Shown here: one piece after another, positions 26,708-36,275 of the stretch
Layout of the letters: the number at the start of each line of letters is the position of its first letter
Numbering within the stretch: position 1 is the stretch's first letter
Assembly (NCBI RefSeq): GCF_009826935.1
Contig: NZ_WUMN01000003.1
Span: forward strand, 496,001 to 560,000
Direction: 5' to 3'
DNA from: Flavobacterium sp. Sd200
Lineage (GTDB): Bacteria > Bacteroidota > Bacteroidia > Flavobacteriales > Flavobacteriaceae
DNA length: 64,000 nt
The notes under the pieces: model-generated
Seen by the model: the letters and a program-made list of their open reading frames with translations, nothing else
Databases searched by the model: none
What the model was told of the DNA's origin: nothing
Program-made: the position numbers and the translations under genes

Positions 26708-27487
26708 ATGACTAAGAAAAAACCCCTTATACTGGTAACTAACGACGACGGCGTTACCGCCCCGGGAATACGCGCTTTGATCGAAGTAATGAAACAGCTT
26801 GGCGATGTGGTGGTTGTAGCTCCGGACAGCCCACAGAGTGCCACAGGCCATGCTATTACCATTAACAATACATTATATATTAATAAGATCGATATTGACC
26901 CGGATATCGAAACGGAGTACAGTTGCAGCGGTACCCCGGTAGACTGTGTTAAGTTTGCTGTGAACGAAATACTGCACCGCAAGCCTGACCTGTGCGTTAG
27001 TGGTGTAAACCACGGTTCTAACTCATCTATAAATGTTATTTACAGCGGAACCATGAGTGCTGCGGTAGAAGCCGGAATTGAAGGAATACCTGCCATTGGC
27101 TTTTCTTTACTGGATTATAATTGGAATGCCGATTTTGAACCTGCCAAAGCCTACATTAAAAAAATCACGCAGCAGGTTATAGACCATGGCCTGCCTGAAG
27201 GTGTAATATTAAATGTGAATATACCAAAACTGCCTGAAAAGGAAATTAAAGGAATAAAAGTTTGCCGCCAGGCCAAAGCCATGTGGCAGGAAAAGTTTGA
27301 TAAACGCACCACGCCAATGGGGCGCGATTATTACTGGCTTACGGGAAAATTTATAAACCTTGATAATGGCGAAGATACCGATGAATGGGCACTGGCAAAC
27401 GGGTATGTATCGGTAGTGCCTGTTCAGTTTGACCTTACTGCGCATCATGCCATGCAAACGCTCAACAGTTGGGAGATGGATAAATAA
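26708..27487 (+). CDS. surE: 5'/3'-nucleotidase SurE
   Basis: A metal-dependent phosphatase acting on nucleoside 5'- and 3'-monophosphates, 259 residues as usual. The metal site is built from ILVTNDDGVTAPGI (residues 9-22), with Ser in PDSPQSATGHAIT and the GVNHGSNSSINVIYSGTMSA segment. It is transcribed divergently from prc, with 156 bp of AT-rich sequence between them, and probably heads the surE-lipoprotein block. Confidence 0.96.
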   Translation: MTKKKPLILVTNDDGVTAPGIRALIEVMKQLGDVVVVAPDSPQSATGHAITINNTLYINKIDIDPDIETEYSCSGTPVDCVKFAVNEILHRKPDLCVSGVNHGSNSSINVIYSGTMSAAVEAGIEGIPAIGFSLLDYNWNADFEPAKAYIKKITQQVIDHGLPEGVILNVNIPKLPEKEIKGIKVCRQAKAMWQEKFDKRTTPMGRDYYWLTGKFINLDNGEDTDEWALANGYVSVVPVQFDLTAHHAMQTLNSWEMDK

Positions 27488-27532
27488 GCGAAAAATATAC
27501 AAATACAATAAAACCAATCACTAAAAAGCATT

Positions 27533-27973
27533 ATGAAAAAAATTGCAGCACTAACTATTGCGGTTGTTGTGACATTATCATGTTCCGGAGATGATGATAA
27601 TGACAATGTTTCGCTTACGGGAACATGGAAACTTACTTCGGCAACATTGCCCGAAGCCGTTGATTTTAATAACGACGGGACAGCTTCTACTGATGTTATG
27701 ACAGAGACAGGGTGTTTAAACAATTCTACAATAGTATTTACAGATAATGTTGCCACAGCAATAGTGAATATGCAGACCGTAGATATACGCCAACAAAATA
27801 ATGGCACTTACACTGTAGAATGTGGAGAAGCTGAAACGGAGTATGCACCTTTTGCCGAATCGGAGCATATTGTTACATTAACATCTGATGTTTTTTATAC
27901 TCCTTTTACAAAAGTAGGCAACAGGCTTACTACAAATTTATATGGAGGAAGTGTTGTTTTTACAAAACAGTAA
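27533..27973 (+). CDS. Lipocalin-like surface lipoprotein
   Basis: A 146-residue lipoprotein. The signal ends VVTLSC and the mature start is C-S-G-D-D-D-N-D, close to the S-(D/E)2-type lipoprotein export signal reported for Flavobacterium johnsoniae, so surface exposure is likely. The remainder is an all-beta lipocalin-like fold beginning LTGTWKLTSATLP and ending GGSVVFTKQ. Ligand unknown. It lies 45 bp after surE and is closed by a terminator. Confidence 0.8.
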   Translation: MKKIAALTIAVVVTLSCSGDDDNDNVSLTGTWKLTSATLPEAVDFNNDGTASTDVMTETGCLNNSTIVFTDNVATAIVNMQTVDIRQQNNGTYTVECGEAETEYAPFAESEHIVTLTSDVFYTPFTKVGNRLTTNLYGGSVVFTKQ

Positions 27974-27996
27974 TTTGGATATAACTATTAAATTAT

Positions 27997-28027
27997 ATGC
28001 CGCTGCGAAAGTAGCGGCATTTTTATT
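27997..28027 (+). terminator. Terminator after the lipocalin-like gene
   Basis: ATGCCGCTGC (27997-28006) and GTAGCGGCAT (28011-28020) form a stem around GAAA, followed by TTTTATTT. It closes the surE transcript ahead of lpxB. Confidence 0.88.
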
Positions 28028-28082
28028 TGAGCCCTGCCCAACTAAAAAAACCGTATTTTTACGCCTTAAAGCAATTTTTTAG

Positions 28083-29195
28083 ATGAAATACTACATCATT
28101 GCCGGAGAGGCGAGCGGAGACCTCCACGGAAGTAACCTTATGAAAGAATTGTATAAGGCCGACCCGCAGGCGGAGATTCGTTTTTGGGGTGGCGACCTAA
28201 TGCAGTCTGTGGGGGGGGCGCAGGTAAAGCACTACCGAGACCTTGCCTTTATGGGCTTTGCCGAAGTGGCAGCCAACCTAAAGACTATACTTAACAATAT
28301 AAAACTATGCAAGCAGGATATATTGGCTTTTAAGCCGGATGTTATTGTGTTTATAGACTATCCGGGGTTTAATATGCGCATAGCCAAATGGGCTAAACCA
28401 TTAGGCTTTAAAACGCATTACTACATTTCGCCGCAAATATGGGCATGGAAAGAAAACCGCATTAAGGCCATTAAACGTGATGTAGATAAAATGTACATTA
28501 TTCTTCCGTTTGAAAAGGAATTCTATGAGCAAAAGCACAACTTTGCCGTTGAGTTTGTAGGGCATCCGTTGATTGATGCGATACACAACCGTATTCCTGC
28601 TGATAAAGAAAAGTTCAGAAAAGACCACAACCTTGATAACCGCCCGGTTATAGCATTATTGCCTGGTAGCCGTAAGCAGGAAATTGCAAAAATGCTGTCG
28701 GTAATGTTATCAGTAGTAAATGATTTTCCCGATTATCAGTTTGTAATTGCAGGTGCACCGTCTCAGGAATATGAGTTTTACCAGCAGTTTCTTACTAACA
28801 GCAGCGTGCATTTTATTAGCAATAAAACTTACGATCTGTTAAGTATAGCCCATGCCGCTTTGGTAACATCGGGCACGGCAACTTTAGAGACCGCACTGTT
28901 TAAAGTTCCGGAGGTTGTATGCTATAAAGGAAGTTGGATATCCTACCAGATAGCTAAACGGATAATTACGCTGAAATACATCTCGCTGGTTAACCTTATC
29001 ATGGACAAAGAGGTGGTAAAAGAGCTTATTCAGGACGAGCTTAACACAAAAAACATATCAACGGAGTTGTTAAAGTTATTAACACCCGACTATAGGCAAA
29101 ACCTCCTGAAACAGTACGATTTACTGGAAGAAAAGCTTGGTGGTGGAGGGGCAAGCGCCAAGACTGCGAACCTCATATTCAAACATTTAACATAG
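28083..29195 (+). CDS. lpxB: Lipid-A-disaccharide synthase
   Basis: GT19 glycosyltransferase joining UDP-diacylglucosamine and lipid X to form the lipid A disaccharide at the cytoplasmic face of the inner membrane. The 370-residue length and the motifs IIAGEASGDLHGSNL (residues 4-18), YYISPQIWAWKENRIK, EFVGHPLIDAI, LLPGSRKQEIAKML and TSGTATLETALF are all typical. An NlpC/P60 peptidase gene follows 73 bp downstream. Confidence 0.97.
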   Translation: MKYYIIAGEASGDLHGSNLMKELYKADPQAEIRFWGGDLMQSVGGAQVKHYRDLAFMGFAEVAANLKTILNNIKLCKQDILAFKPDVIVFIDYPGFNMRIAKWAKPLGFKTHYYISPQIWAWKENRIKAIKRDVDKMYIILPFEKEFYEQKHNFAVEFVGHPLIDAIHNRIPADKEKFRKDHNLDNRPVIALLPGSRKQEIAKMLSVMLSVVNDFPDYQFVIAGAPSQEYEFYQQFLTNSSVHFISNKTYDLLSIAHAALVTSGTATLETALFKVPEVVCYKGSWISYQIAKRIITLKYISLVNLIMDKEVVKELIQDELNTKNISTELLKLLTPDYRQNLLKQYDLLEEKLGGGGASAKTANLIFKHLT

Positions 29196-29268
29196 TATCT
29201 TAATTAAATATTAATTTATCTTCTCTATATTTGTAAAAAGCGAAGTAGAATTTGATAAGATAAAAGTT

Positions 29269-30054
29269 TTGAAAAACCTCCTGAACCTTTCCCTGTTTTT
29301 AATGTTGGCAACGTCGTTTAGTGCGACAGCCCAAATAGTAACTTTTAAAAAAGAAGCTCAAAAAAAGGGACTATACGCATACAATGGCAAACAGGCAAAC
29401 AGCCAGGCCGAAACCCTTGCAAAAGCACAGGCTTTACAAAAAGCTTCTGCCACGCAGGCTAAAGAAGAAGTTGTTTTTTTAGACAACGATGTGGTAGTGG
29501 TAGACAATAGTCAGCCTGTTGTTAAACCAAAAGCTAAGGCTAAAGGAGGCCCTAAAAAAACCGAAGCACCAAAGACAAAAAAGAAAGCACTTGTTGTAGT
29601 TGACGAACCTACAAGCCCAGACTTTGAGCCTACGCCTTATGAAAACTATTTTGCACAGCAAATTGTAAACAACGCTATGCAGTTTGAAGGTGTGCCTTAT
29701 CGTGGTGGCGGTACAACCACTGCCGGAATGGATTGCTCGGGTATGGTATATGCCACCTTCCAGATATTTGATGTTACACTGCCCCGCAGCTCTGCTTCTA
29801 TGGCCAGCGAATATGGCAGGGAAGTAAAACTTGATGAGGTTAAAAAAGGCGACCTTTTGTTTTTTGATAATAATCCGGCACGCAGAAGGATTAACCACGT
29901 AGGTATTGTAACTGAAGTTACCCCTGAAGGCGAAATTAAATTTATACATTCTTCTACCAGCCGTGGTGTTATGGTATCTTCTATGAACGAAGCATATCAC
30001 TCACGTACATTTGTTCAGGCAAACAGGGTAATAGAAGACGATATTAAATCGTAA
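29269..30054 (+). CDS. C40 (NlpC/P60) peptidoglycan peptidase
   Basis: An exported cysteine peptidase of 261 residues expected to cut peptide stems of peptidoglycan. The start is a TTG at 29269, because it alone gives a full signal peptide (ending FSATA-Q). A lysine- and proline-rich linker spans residues 85-115. The NlpC/P60 domain has the catalytic C156 in GMDCSGMVY and the histidine in RRINHVGIVTE. A -7-type box, TATATTTG, lies at 29226-29233. A terminator follows at 30086. Confidence 0.93.
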   Translation: MKNLLNLSLFLMLATSFSATAQIVTFKKEAQKKGLYAYNGKQANSQAETLAKAQALQKASATQAKEEVVFLDNDVVVVDNSQPVVKPKAKAKGGPKKTEAPKTKKKALVVVDEPTSPDFEPTPYENYFAQQIVNNAMQFEGVPYRGGGTTTAGMDCSGMVYATFQIFDVTLPRSSASMASEYGREVKLDEVKKGDLLFFDNNPARRRINHVGIVTEVTPEGEIKFIHSSTSRGVMVSSMNEAYHSRTFVQANRVIEDDIKS

Positions 30055-30085
30055 ATAAAGACTCCATTTTTCTTATTATATCGGA

Positions 30086-30123
30086 GAGGCTGTTCAAAAT
30101 AATTTGGACAGCCTCTTTGTTTT
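30086..30123 (+). terminator. Terminator after the C40 peptidase
   Basis: GAGGCTGTTCAAA (30086-30098) pairs with TTTGGACAGCCTC (30103-30115) with one wobble, followed by TTTGTTTTTT. Confidence 0.88.
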
Positions 30124-30173
30124 TTAGCCGTTTGCTGAAATATCTGTTTCAGTAAAAGCAAGTTTGTCAATTG

Positions 30174-30181
30174 TATCTTTG
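30174..30181 (+). promoter_or_regulatory. -7 box of the 30.2-kb orphan gene
   Basis: TATCTTTG fits TAnnTTTG and lies 38 bp before the ATG, downstream of the C40 terminator. The -33 element is not clear. It suggests that the orphan is transcribed on its own. Confidence 0.45.
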
Positions 30182-30219
30182 CGGTTTAAAGGTCAATATT
30201 TGCTCTTATACTTTTTAAA

Positions 30220-30663
30220 ATGTTCCATCATTTTAAGCCAAAGCCACAACCTAAACCAACTGCTCCAAAAAAACTCACCGACTTACAGCTCCGTATAAAA
30301 TATGGTTTTTACATTGGCGGAAAACCCAATACAAAGCCACTTGTTGTTTTGCCGCAGGAACCAGAGTCTGTTATAATAGAAGAAACTCCTGCACCCGTTG
30401 AGGTAAAAGCTTCGTCTATGCATGTAAAAGCACCGGTAAATAATTCTGTGGCTAAAAAGAGGCAGGGATTTTTGCATAAAAATATGCACAGGCTTTGTGG
30501 GACAATAGCTGCATTGCCCAGTGATTTTTTATTGCCGGTTGCTAGGGAAGTTCTTATGAATACTGTTTATACTGAGCAGTTCAAAGCCACAGTGGGTGGG
30601 GACTGCTTTGGATTATTTATTAGCAATCGTACAAGGGCAGGACCGTATGTAATGCGTGATTAA
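30220..30663 (+). CDS. Unrecognised 147-residue protein
   Basis: I recognise no family. The N-terminal 25 residues are proline- and lysine-rich (MFHHFKPKPQPKPTAPKKL), followed by a short segment LQLRIKYGFYIGGKP, an acidic stretch and a basic middle. The C-terminal 45 residues (LPSDFLLPVAREVLMN, then GDCFGLFISNRTRAGPYVM) look more folded. There is no signal peptide and no membrane segment. It is bounded by the C40 terminator and its own -7 box on the left and by the convergent rodA on the right. The neighbourhood gives no functional hint. Confidence 0.6.
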   Translation: MFHHFKPKPQPKPTAPKKLTDLQLRIKYGFYIGGKPNTKPLVVLPQEPESVIIEETPAPVEVKASSMHVKAPVNNSVAKKRQGFLHKNMHRLCGTIAALPSDFLLPVAREVLMNTVYTEQFKATVGGDCFGLFISNRTRAGPYVMRD

Positions 30664-30741
30664 AGCGTATTAGGTCTGTAATACTTATATGTTCTTTGAA
30701 ATATTGAAAGTCTATTATCTTAAGTCTAATACCTACTTAAA

Positions 30742-31998
30742 TTACCATTCATTAACCTTATTGGCGTCCATTTTTATAAAAATAAACAGCAATATGGTGA
30801 ATGCCCATAAACTCGAACCGCCATAGCTAAAAAAGGGCAGAGGTACACCCACAGTAGGGAAAAGCCTTATTAGCATGGTTATATTCACAAAAAAGTGCAT
30901 AAAGAGTATAGAGGCCACGCAGTAGCCATACGTTCGGCTAAACTTAGATTTTTGCCGTTCTGCCAAATATACAATGCGCAGCAGTAAAGAAATAAAAACA
31001 ATAATTACAGTTACGGCTCCTGCAAATCCCCATTCTTCGCCAACGGTGGTAAAAATATAGTCGGTGTGCTGCTCAGGTACAAAGCCGCCTTTGGTCTGTG
31101 TACCTTCAAGGTAGCCTTTACCCAGCCATCCGCCGGATCCAATGGCAATAAGCGACTGGTTTAGGTTATAACCCTCAGCCTGCATGTTTACATCTTTTCC
31201 AAAGAGCACGTTGATACGGTCTTTTTGGTGGGGTTCCAAAACATTCTCAAAAACATAGTCTACAGAGAACACAAAGGCTGCAACCGCAACCAATGCCATG
31301 GCAGAGAGTATAGGATTTCGAAAAGCCCTGCGGGTAACAAAATACTGACCCAGTATAAAAAGCAACGCAAACCCAACCAATATTACGGGTTTTATGAGCA
31401 GCGCGAGTATAAACAAAATTATTGCTATTGCACCCGTGCCTAAATACCACCCGGGCAGCCCCTCGCGATACAAAACAAGTGTTAGTGCTAAAAATATCAT
31501 GGCACTACCGGCATCGGGCTGCAGCATGATGAGTATAATGGGAACGCCGAGTATTGCAAATGCTATAAGCTGGTGCTGGGTATTTTTAAGGTTTATCTGT
31601 ACGTCGCTTAAAAACTTAGCAAGCATAAGCGATGTGGCTATTTTGACAAACTCCGAGGGCTGCATACTAAATCCGCCAAAGGCATACCAATTGGTTTGCC
31701 CCTTTCGGGTAGAACCCAATACGAACAATCCGGCAAGCAGTATAAGGCCTATGCCATAAAAGATAAACGAATATTTATCGTATATCTTGGCATCTACAGA
31801 GAGTACTACTATGATGAGCGGTATACTGGAAAGTATGAACAATATTTGCTTTCCATAGACCTGGCTCAGGTCGAAAATAGAAGTTTCCTCATTAGGTAAC
31901 GATGCAGAGTAGATGTTCATCCACCCCATTATAACCAGTATTGTGTACAACAATATGATTATCCAGTCTATATTATTGGTTACTTTCTGGTTTTTCAT
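30742..31998 (-). CDS. rodA: Rod-shape peptidoglycan glycosyltransferase RodA
   Basis: SEDS-family glycan polymerase of the elongasome, inner membrane, 418 residues with ten or so helices. Signatures are PSEFVKIATSLMLAKFL, the GGWLGKGYLEGTQTKGGFVP loop and HTDYIFTTVGEEWGFAG. The start overlaps the mrdA stop by 4 bp (ATGA), the usual partnership with PBP2. It is the last gene of the mre-mrd operon. Confidence 0.96.
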   Translation of the reverse strand: MKNQKVTNNIDWIIILLYTILVIMGWMNIYSASLPNEETSIFDLSQVYGKQILFILSSIPLIIVVLSVDAKIYDKYSFIFYGIGLILLAGLFVLGSTRKGQTNWYAFGGFSMQPSEFVKIATSLMLAKFLSDVQINLKNTQHQLIAFAILGVPIILIMLQPDAGSAMIFLALTLVLYREGLPGWYLGTGAIAIILFILALLIKPVILVGFALLFILGQYFVTRRAFRNPILSAMALVAVAAFVFSVDYVFENVLEPHQKDRINVLFGKDVNMQAEGYNLNQSLIAIGSGGWLGKGYLEGTQTKGGFVPEQHTDYIFTTVGEEWGFAGAVTVIIVFISLLLRIVYLAERQKSKFSRTYGYCVASILFMHFFVNITMLIRLFPTVGVPLPFFSYGGSSLWAFTILLFIFIKMDANKVNEW

Positions 31999-33860
31999 CG
32001 ACCCTGGTTTATAAGGAAAGGTTCTCCGCTAAGGTATTTATCATAAGTAGCTTTAAGGCCGTTTTTCATTATGTATTCTTCGCGGGCCTTTTGGGTTTTA
32101 GCCTCGCCCTTAAGATATTTTTCTATCATAAGGCTGGCAATTGGACCTGCCCAACGGGCGCCCCAGTAACCGTTCTCTACAAAAACAGCAATGGCAATTT
32201 TGGGGTTTTCACGTGGTGCAAATGCCACAAATATGGAGTGGTCATCTAACTGTTTGCGCACACCGCCAATCTTGGCAAAATTCTCGGCAGTACCCGTTTT
32301 ACCACATATTTCTATGCCTTCTACGCGCAGGCGGCTTGCTGTACCCATGTTGTAAACATCAAACAGGCCGTTAACAACGGGCTCATAATACTGCCTGTCT
32401 ATAGTTGTAACGTGTTTAGTGGTAAACTTTTTGTCAATATTCTGCCCTTTTATCTTTTTAATTACGTGAGGGGTGTAGTAGTAACCGCGGTTAGCTACTG
32501 TGGCTATCATGTTTGCAAGCTGTATAGGCGTCATGAGTACCTCGCCCTGGCCAATAGAGTTAGAAATAATGGTAGAGCCGCTCCAGCCTCCGTTGGGGTA
32601 AAAACGTTTGTAAAATTTAGAAGTTGGCACAAGCCCTTTACGACCCGGTGGCAGGTCGTATCCTAAAAAGTCGCCAAGGCCAAAGCTTTTAAGGTGGCTG
32701 CTCCATGCATTAACGCCATATTCTGCTTTTGGATACTTATCTATAATAAGTTTAAAGGCACTGCCAAAATAAGTGTTGCACGATTTATAAATCCCTTCAT
32801 GAAGCCTGTTTGCTCCTGAGTCGTGGCAGCGCATAAAAGCCCCACGCCCGTAGCTAAATCCGTGATGGCATACAAAGGTGCTGTTTTCGTCTATAACTTC
32901 TTCCTGAAGCCCGATAAGCCCGGTAAGTATTTTGAACGGAGAACCCGGAGCATATTCTGCCAATAGCCCACGGTCAAAAAGCGGTTTAGATAGAGAGTCG
33001 TTATAAAGTGCCGTATAATTTTTAGAGCGTTCGCGGCCTACAAGCAGCGCAGGGTCATATGAGGGTGCTGTAACCAATGCCAGTATTTCTCCTGTTTCGG
33101 GCTCAAGTGCTACGATACCTCCGCGCTTTTCGAACATAAGGGCTTCGCCATATTTTTGAAGTTCGGCATCTATGGTAAGTGTAATATCTTTACCCTGAAC
33201 GGCAATAGTATCATATATACCCTCTTTAAACGAACCTATTTCACGGTTAAAGCGATCTTTCTGTACATATTTTACGCCTTTAGTACCACGAAGTATATCT
33301 TCATAAACCTCTTCTACACCCTGGCGGCCAATAAGGTCGCCACTTTTATAGTAATGGTCTCTTTTTATAATAGCATCGTTTACCTGCTGTATATAGCCAA
33401 AAACGTTAGCTCCGGCATTTATCTGATAGTCGCGTAGTGAGCGCTTAACAATATCAAAACCTTTAAAGCGGCGTATTTTTTCCTGAAAGGCAGCAAACTC
33501 TTTTTTACTGAGCTGCGGTAAAAATATTGAGGGTAGGCGCGGACTGTAAACGTTTGCCTTTTCGAGTCTCTTTTCAAAATATGCCCTGTCTATGTGCAGC
33601 AGGTTGCACAGTGCCACTGTGTCGAGGTCTTTCATTTCGCGCGGGGTAACCATAATGTCATAAGACGGTTGGTTAGCCACCATTAGCTTGCCATGACGGT
33701 CGTAAATGTACCCACGCTCGGGGTAGTCGTATTTTATTTTAATGGCGTTGTTATCGGCCTTTTTAATGTAGGAATCGTCGAGTATCTGCAAATAAAAAAG
33801 CCTTGCTATTATTAGCAATGTTGCAGAAACTATAATAACGGGCAATAGTATTTTTCTCAT
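31995..33860 (-). CDS. mrdA: Penicillin-binding protein 2
   Basis: Elongasome transpeptidase, 621 residues, one N-terminal membrane helix (about 4-26). The dimerisation/pedestal region includes PERGYIYDRHGKLMVANQPSYDI. The catalytic domain has the SxxK serine in PGSPFK, SxN in KSCNTYFG and KTG in CGKTGTAENF. It overlaps mreD and rodA by 4 bp each, so the stoichiometry is probably set by translational coupling. Confidence 0.97.
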   Translation of the reverse strand: MRKILLPVIIVSATLLIIARLFYLQILDDSYIKKADNNAIKIKYDYPERGYIYDRHGKLMVANQPSYDIMVTPREMKDLDTVALCNLLHIDRAYFEKRLEKANVYSPRLPSIFLPQLSKKEFAAFQEKIRRFKGFDIVKRSLRDYQINAGANVFGYIQQVNDAIIKRDHYYKSGDLIGRQGVEEVYEDILRGTKGVKYVQKDRFNREIGSFKEGIYDTIAVQGKDITLTIDAELQKYGEALMFEKRGGIVALEPETGEILALVTAPSYDPALLVGRERSKNYTALYNDSLSKPLFDRGLLAEYAPGSPFKILTGLIGLQEEVIDENSTFVCHHGFSYGRGAFMRCHDSGANRLHEGIYKSCNTYFGSAFKLIIDKYPKAEYGVNAWSSHLKSFGLGDFLGYDLPPGRKGLVPTSKFYKRFYPNGGWSGSTIISNSIGQGEVLMTPIQLANMIATVANRGYYYTPHVIKKIKGQNIDKKFTTKHVTTIDRQYYEPVVNGLFDVYNMGTASRLRVEGIEICGKTGTAENFAKIGGVRKQLDDHSIFVAFAPRENPKIAIAVFVENGYWGARWAGPIASLMIEKYLKGEAKTQKAREEYIMKNGLKATYDKYLSGEPFLINQGR

Positions 33861-34360
33861 TGTTTAGCCGGCTTTACCAAATATATTGCTATTATGCACA
33901 CTATTAGTGTAAAGATAGTGGTATATAACGTATGAAGCAAGGTGGTAAGTATAAGGCTGAACCTGAATACCTCTAACAAAAACAAGATGAGGTGGTGGGT
34001 TACTACCGATATAAGGATAAATGTAAAACGCTCTGGCGTTAGCCTGTCGTTTATTTTTATGGTTTGATACTCGTAGCTTACACCAAAAGCAAATTTAAAG
34101 AACGATGGTCTTAAATAGGCCAGTACTACACTTGCGGTGGCATGAGGCCCACCAGTATCAAGAAACATATCTATGAGCAGCCCCATAAAAAAAGATGATA
34201 CAAGCAGTACCGCTTTATTGCCATTTACAGGATAAAGCAGTATAAATAAAATATATAGGTAGGGGTTAAGAAACCCAAACAGGTTGAGTTTGTTTAACAC
34301 CACCTGTATGGTAAGCAGTAAAATAAACCGCGCTATATTTATTAAAACTGTACTATTCAT
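33857..34360 (-). CDS. mreD: Rod-shape determining protein MreD
   Basis: A 167-residue, five- to six-helix inner-membrane protein between mreC and mrdA. The sequence is hydrophobic throughout, with NLFGFLNPYLYILFILLYP and GLLIDMFLDTGGPHA typical of Bacteroidota MreD. It overlaps mreC by 8 bp and mrdA by 4 bp. The assignment rests on size, topology and order more than on a catalytic motif. Confidence 0.92.
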   Translation of the reverse strand: MNSTVLINIARFILLLTIQVVLNKLNLFGFLNPYLYILFILLYPVNGNKAVLLVSSFFMGLLIDMFLDTGGPHATASVVLAYLRPSFFKFAFGVSYEYQTIKINDRLTPERFTFILISVVTHHLILFLLEVFRFSLILTTLLHTLYTTIFTLIVCIIAIYLVKPAKQ

Positions 34361-35174
34361 TTGTAGGTACTGTAGCCTGTTGTAGTTGCTCTATTTCGGT
34401 ACGGTCTTTATTTTCTATAATATACACATTGCCAAGACTGGTCATATCGTTAAACAGCCTGATGTCGAGTGTGTAATAATTTGTTTTCTTGTCTATATAT
34501 ACTTTTTCGATCGTTCCTATAGGAATGTTTTCCGGAAAAATGGTCGATTCGCTGCCTGTAACAATGGTGTCTCCCTTTACTACCGTTGCAAGTCTTGGTA
34601 CGTCTATAAGCTGGGCAAAACCGGTACTTTTACCGTTCCAGGTAAGGGTGCCAAAGTGATTGTTTTTCTTGATTTTTGCTCCAAGCTTAAACTTTCGGTT
34701 AAGCACGGTGATTACTGTGGCATATCCTGCCGATGTTTTTTCGATATAGCCAATAACGCCAAGGCTGCTAACTACACCCATATCTTCTTTAATGCCGCTG
34801 TTGGCACCATTATTAATGGTAATGTAGTTTTCCTGCCTGCTGTAAGAGTTGGCAATAACCTTGCTTTGTACAACTTTATACATGCCAAGGCTTGGTGGTA
34901 CTGCGGTTAGCACAGTATCTTTTTTATTATACAGCATACTTTTGAGCAGCGCATTTTCCATGGCGAGCTTTTCGTTCTCTTTGCTCAGGGCAAAGTATTG
35001 CTCTACCTTGTTTATTTGTTCATACGTATAGCCGGTAACCGCATTTGCCGATGTTATGGCACGGCTGCGGTGATATGAGTGCGACTGTATGGTAAATGAT
35101 AACGATATGCCCAAAAGCAGCAAAAACAGTAATAACATACTGTTTTTAAATAAAAAGTTTACTATTTGCTGCAT
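34353..35174 (-). CDS. mreC: Rod-shape determining protein MreC
   Basis: Periplasmic scaffold of the elongasome linking MreB to PBP2. It has a single N-terminal membrane helix (about 10-30), a coiled-coil stretch (residues 65-90) and the two-barrel MreC domain with NYITINNGANSGIKEDMGVVS and ADTIVTGSESTIFPENIPIGT-like segments. It is 273 residues long and sits 10 bp after mreB. Confidence 0.95.
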   Translation of the reverse strand: MQQIVNFLFKNSMLLLFLLLLGISLSFTIQSHSYHRSRAITSANAVTGYTYEQINKVEQYFALSKENEKLAMENALLKSMLYNKKDTVLTAVPPSLGMYKVVQSKVIANSYSRQENYITINNGANSGIKEDMGVVSSLGVIGYIEKTSAGYATVITVLNRKFKLGAKIKKNNHFGTLTWNGKSTGFAQLIDVPRLATVVKGDTIVTGSESTIFPENIPIGTIEKVYIDKKTNYYTLDIRLFNDMTSLGNVYIIENKDRTEIEQLQQATVPTNE

Positions 35175-35184
35175 TTACTAAGCG

Positions 35185-36213
35185 TTATTTTATAAGTATG
35201 CTCCTGTATTTTGGTATGTTTTTTAAGGCCATTCCCGTTCCTCTTACTACCGCCCTTAGCGGGTCTTCGGCTATATAAACCGGGAGGTCTGTTTTTTGGG
35301 AAATCCTTTTATCAAGACCCCTTAGCATCGATCCTCCGCCGGCCAGATAAATACCTGTATTGTAAATATCGGCAGCAAGTTCCGGTGGTGTTTGCGATAG
35401 TGTTTCCATAACCGCATCTTCTATTCGCTGTATCGATTTGTCGAGTGCTTTTGCAATTTCCCTGTACGATACATCTACCTGTTTTGGCTTACCTGTTAAA
35501 AGGTCACGACCCTGTACTGATAAATCCTCAGGAGGAGTTTCAAGGTCTTCAAGGGCGGCACCAATAGAAATTTTAATTTTTTCGGCAGTACCCTCACCCA
35601 CAAAAAGGTTGTGCTGGGTGCGCATGTAATAGACAATGTCGTTTGTAAATACGTCTCCCGCAATTTTAACCGATTTATCACAAACAATACCGCCAAGGGC
35701 AATAACTGCAATTTCGGTAGTACCGCCACCTATATCAACGATCATGTTACCTTTTGGCTGCATGATGTCTATGCCAATACCTATAGCCGCGGCCATTGGC
35801 TCATGTATAAGGTAAACCTCTTTGCCATTAACGCGCTCACACGATTCTTTTACAGCACGCATCTCTACCTCTGTAATACCGCTTGGAATACAAACTACCA
35901 TGCGAAGGGCAGGGGTAAACAACTTCTTTTTAAGGGCAGGTATGCTCTTAATAAAAAGGCTTATCATCTTTTCAGATGCGTCAAAATCGGCAATAACACC
36001 GTCCTTAAGCGGGCGTATGGTCTTTATGTTTTCATGCGTTTTGCCCTGCATCATGTTTGCTTCTTTACCTACGGCAATTATACGGCCGGAAGCTCTGTCG
36101 CGCGCCACTATAGACGGGCTGTCTATAACAACTTTGTCATTATGTATAATGAGGGTATTTGCGGTTCCAAGGTCTATCGCAATATCCTCGGTCATGAAAT
36201 CAAAAAATCCCAT
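35185..36213 (-). CDS. mreB: Actin-like cell shape protein MreB
   Basis: Cytoplasmic actin homologue of 342 residues that positions the elongasome. Actin-fold signatures are IDLGTANTLI (phosphate 1), VDIGGGTTEIAVIALGG (phosphate 2) and GIYLAGGGSMLRGLD (adenosine). It heads the operon mreB-mreC-mreD-mrdA-rodA. A minus-strand -7 box (plus-strand CAAAAGTA, 36262-36269) lies about 50 bp upstream, between mreB and the purH stop codon. Confidence 0.97.
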   Translation of the reverse strand: MGFFDFMTEDIAIDLGTANTLIIHNDKVVIDSPSIVARDRASGRIIAVGKEANMMQGKTHENIKTIRPLKDGVIADFDASEKMISLFIKSIPALKKKLFTPALRMVVCIPSGITEVEMRAVKESCERVNGKEVYLIHEPMAAAIGIGIDIMQPKGNMIVDIGGGTTEIAVIALGGIVCDKSVKIAGDVFTNDIVYYMRTQHNLFVGEGTAEKIKISIGAALEDLETPPEDLSVQGRDLLTGKPKQVDVSYREIAKALDKSIQRIEDAVMETLSQTPPELAADIYNTGIYLAGGGSMLRGLDKRISQKTDLPVYIAEDPLRAVVRGTGMALKNIPKYRSILIK

Positions 36214-36275
36214 ACGGCTATCAGGGTTTATGTATTTATTTATAATTTGTTTAGGAGCCTACAAAAGTAATAAAA

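Noticed and set aside
35611..36270. Long plus-strand frame (219 codons) opposite mreB
   Set aside because: Shadow of mreB; Cys/His/Tyr-rich sequence typical of antisense reading.
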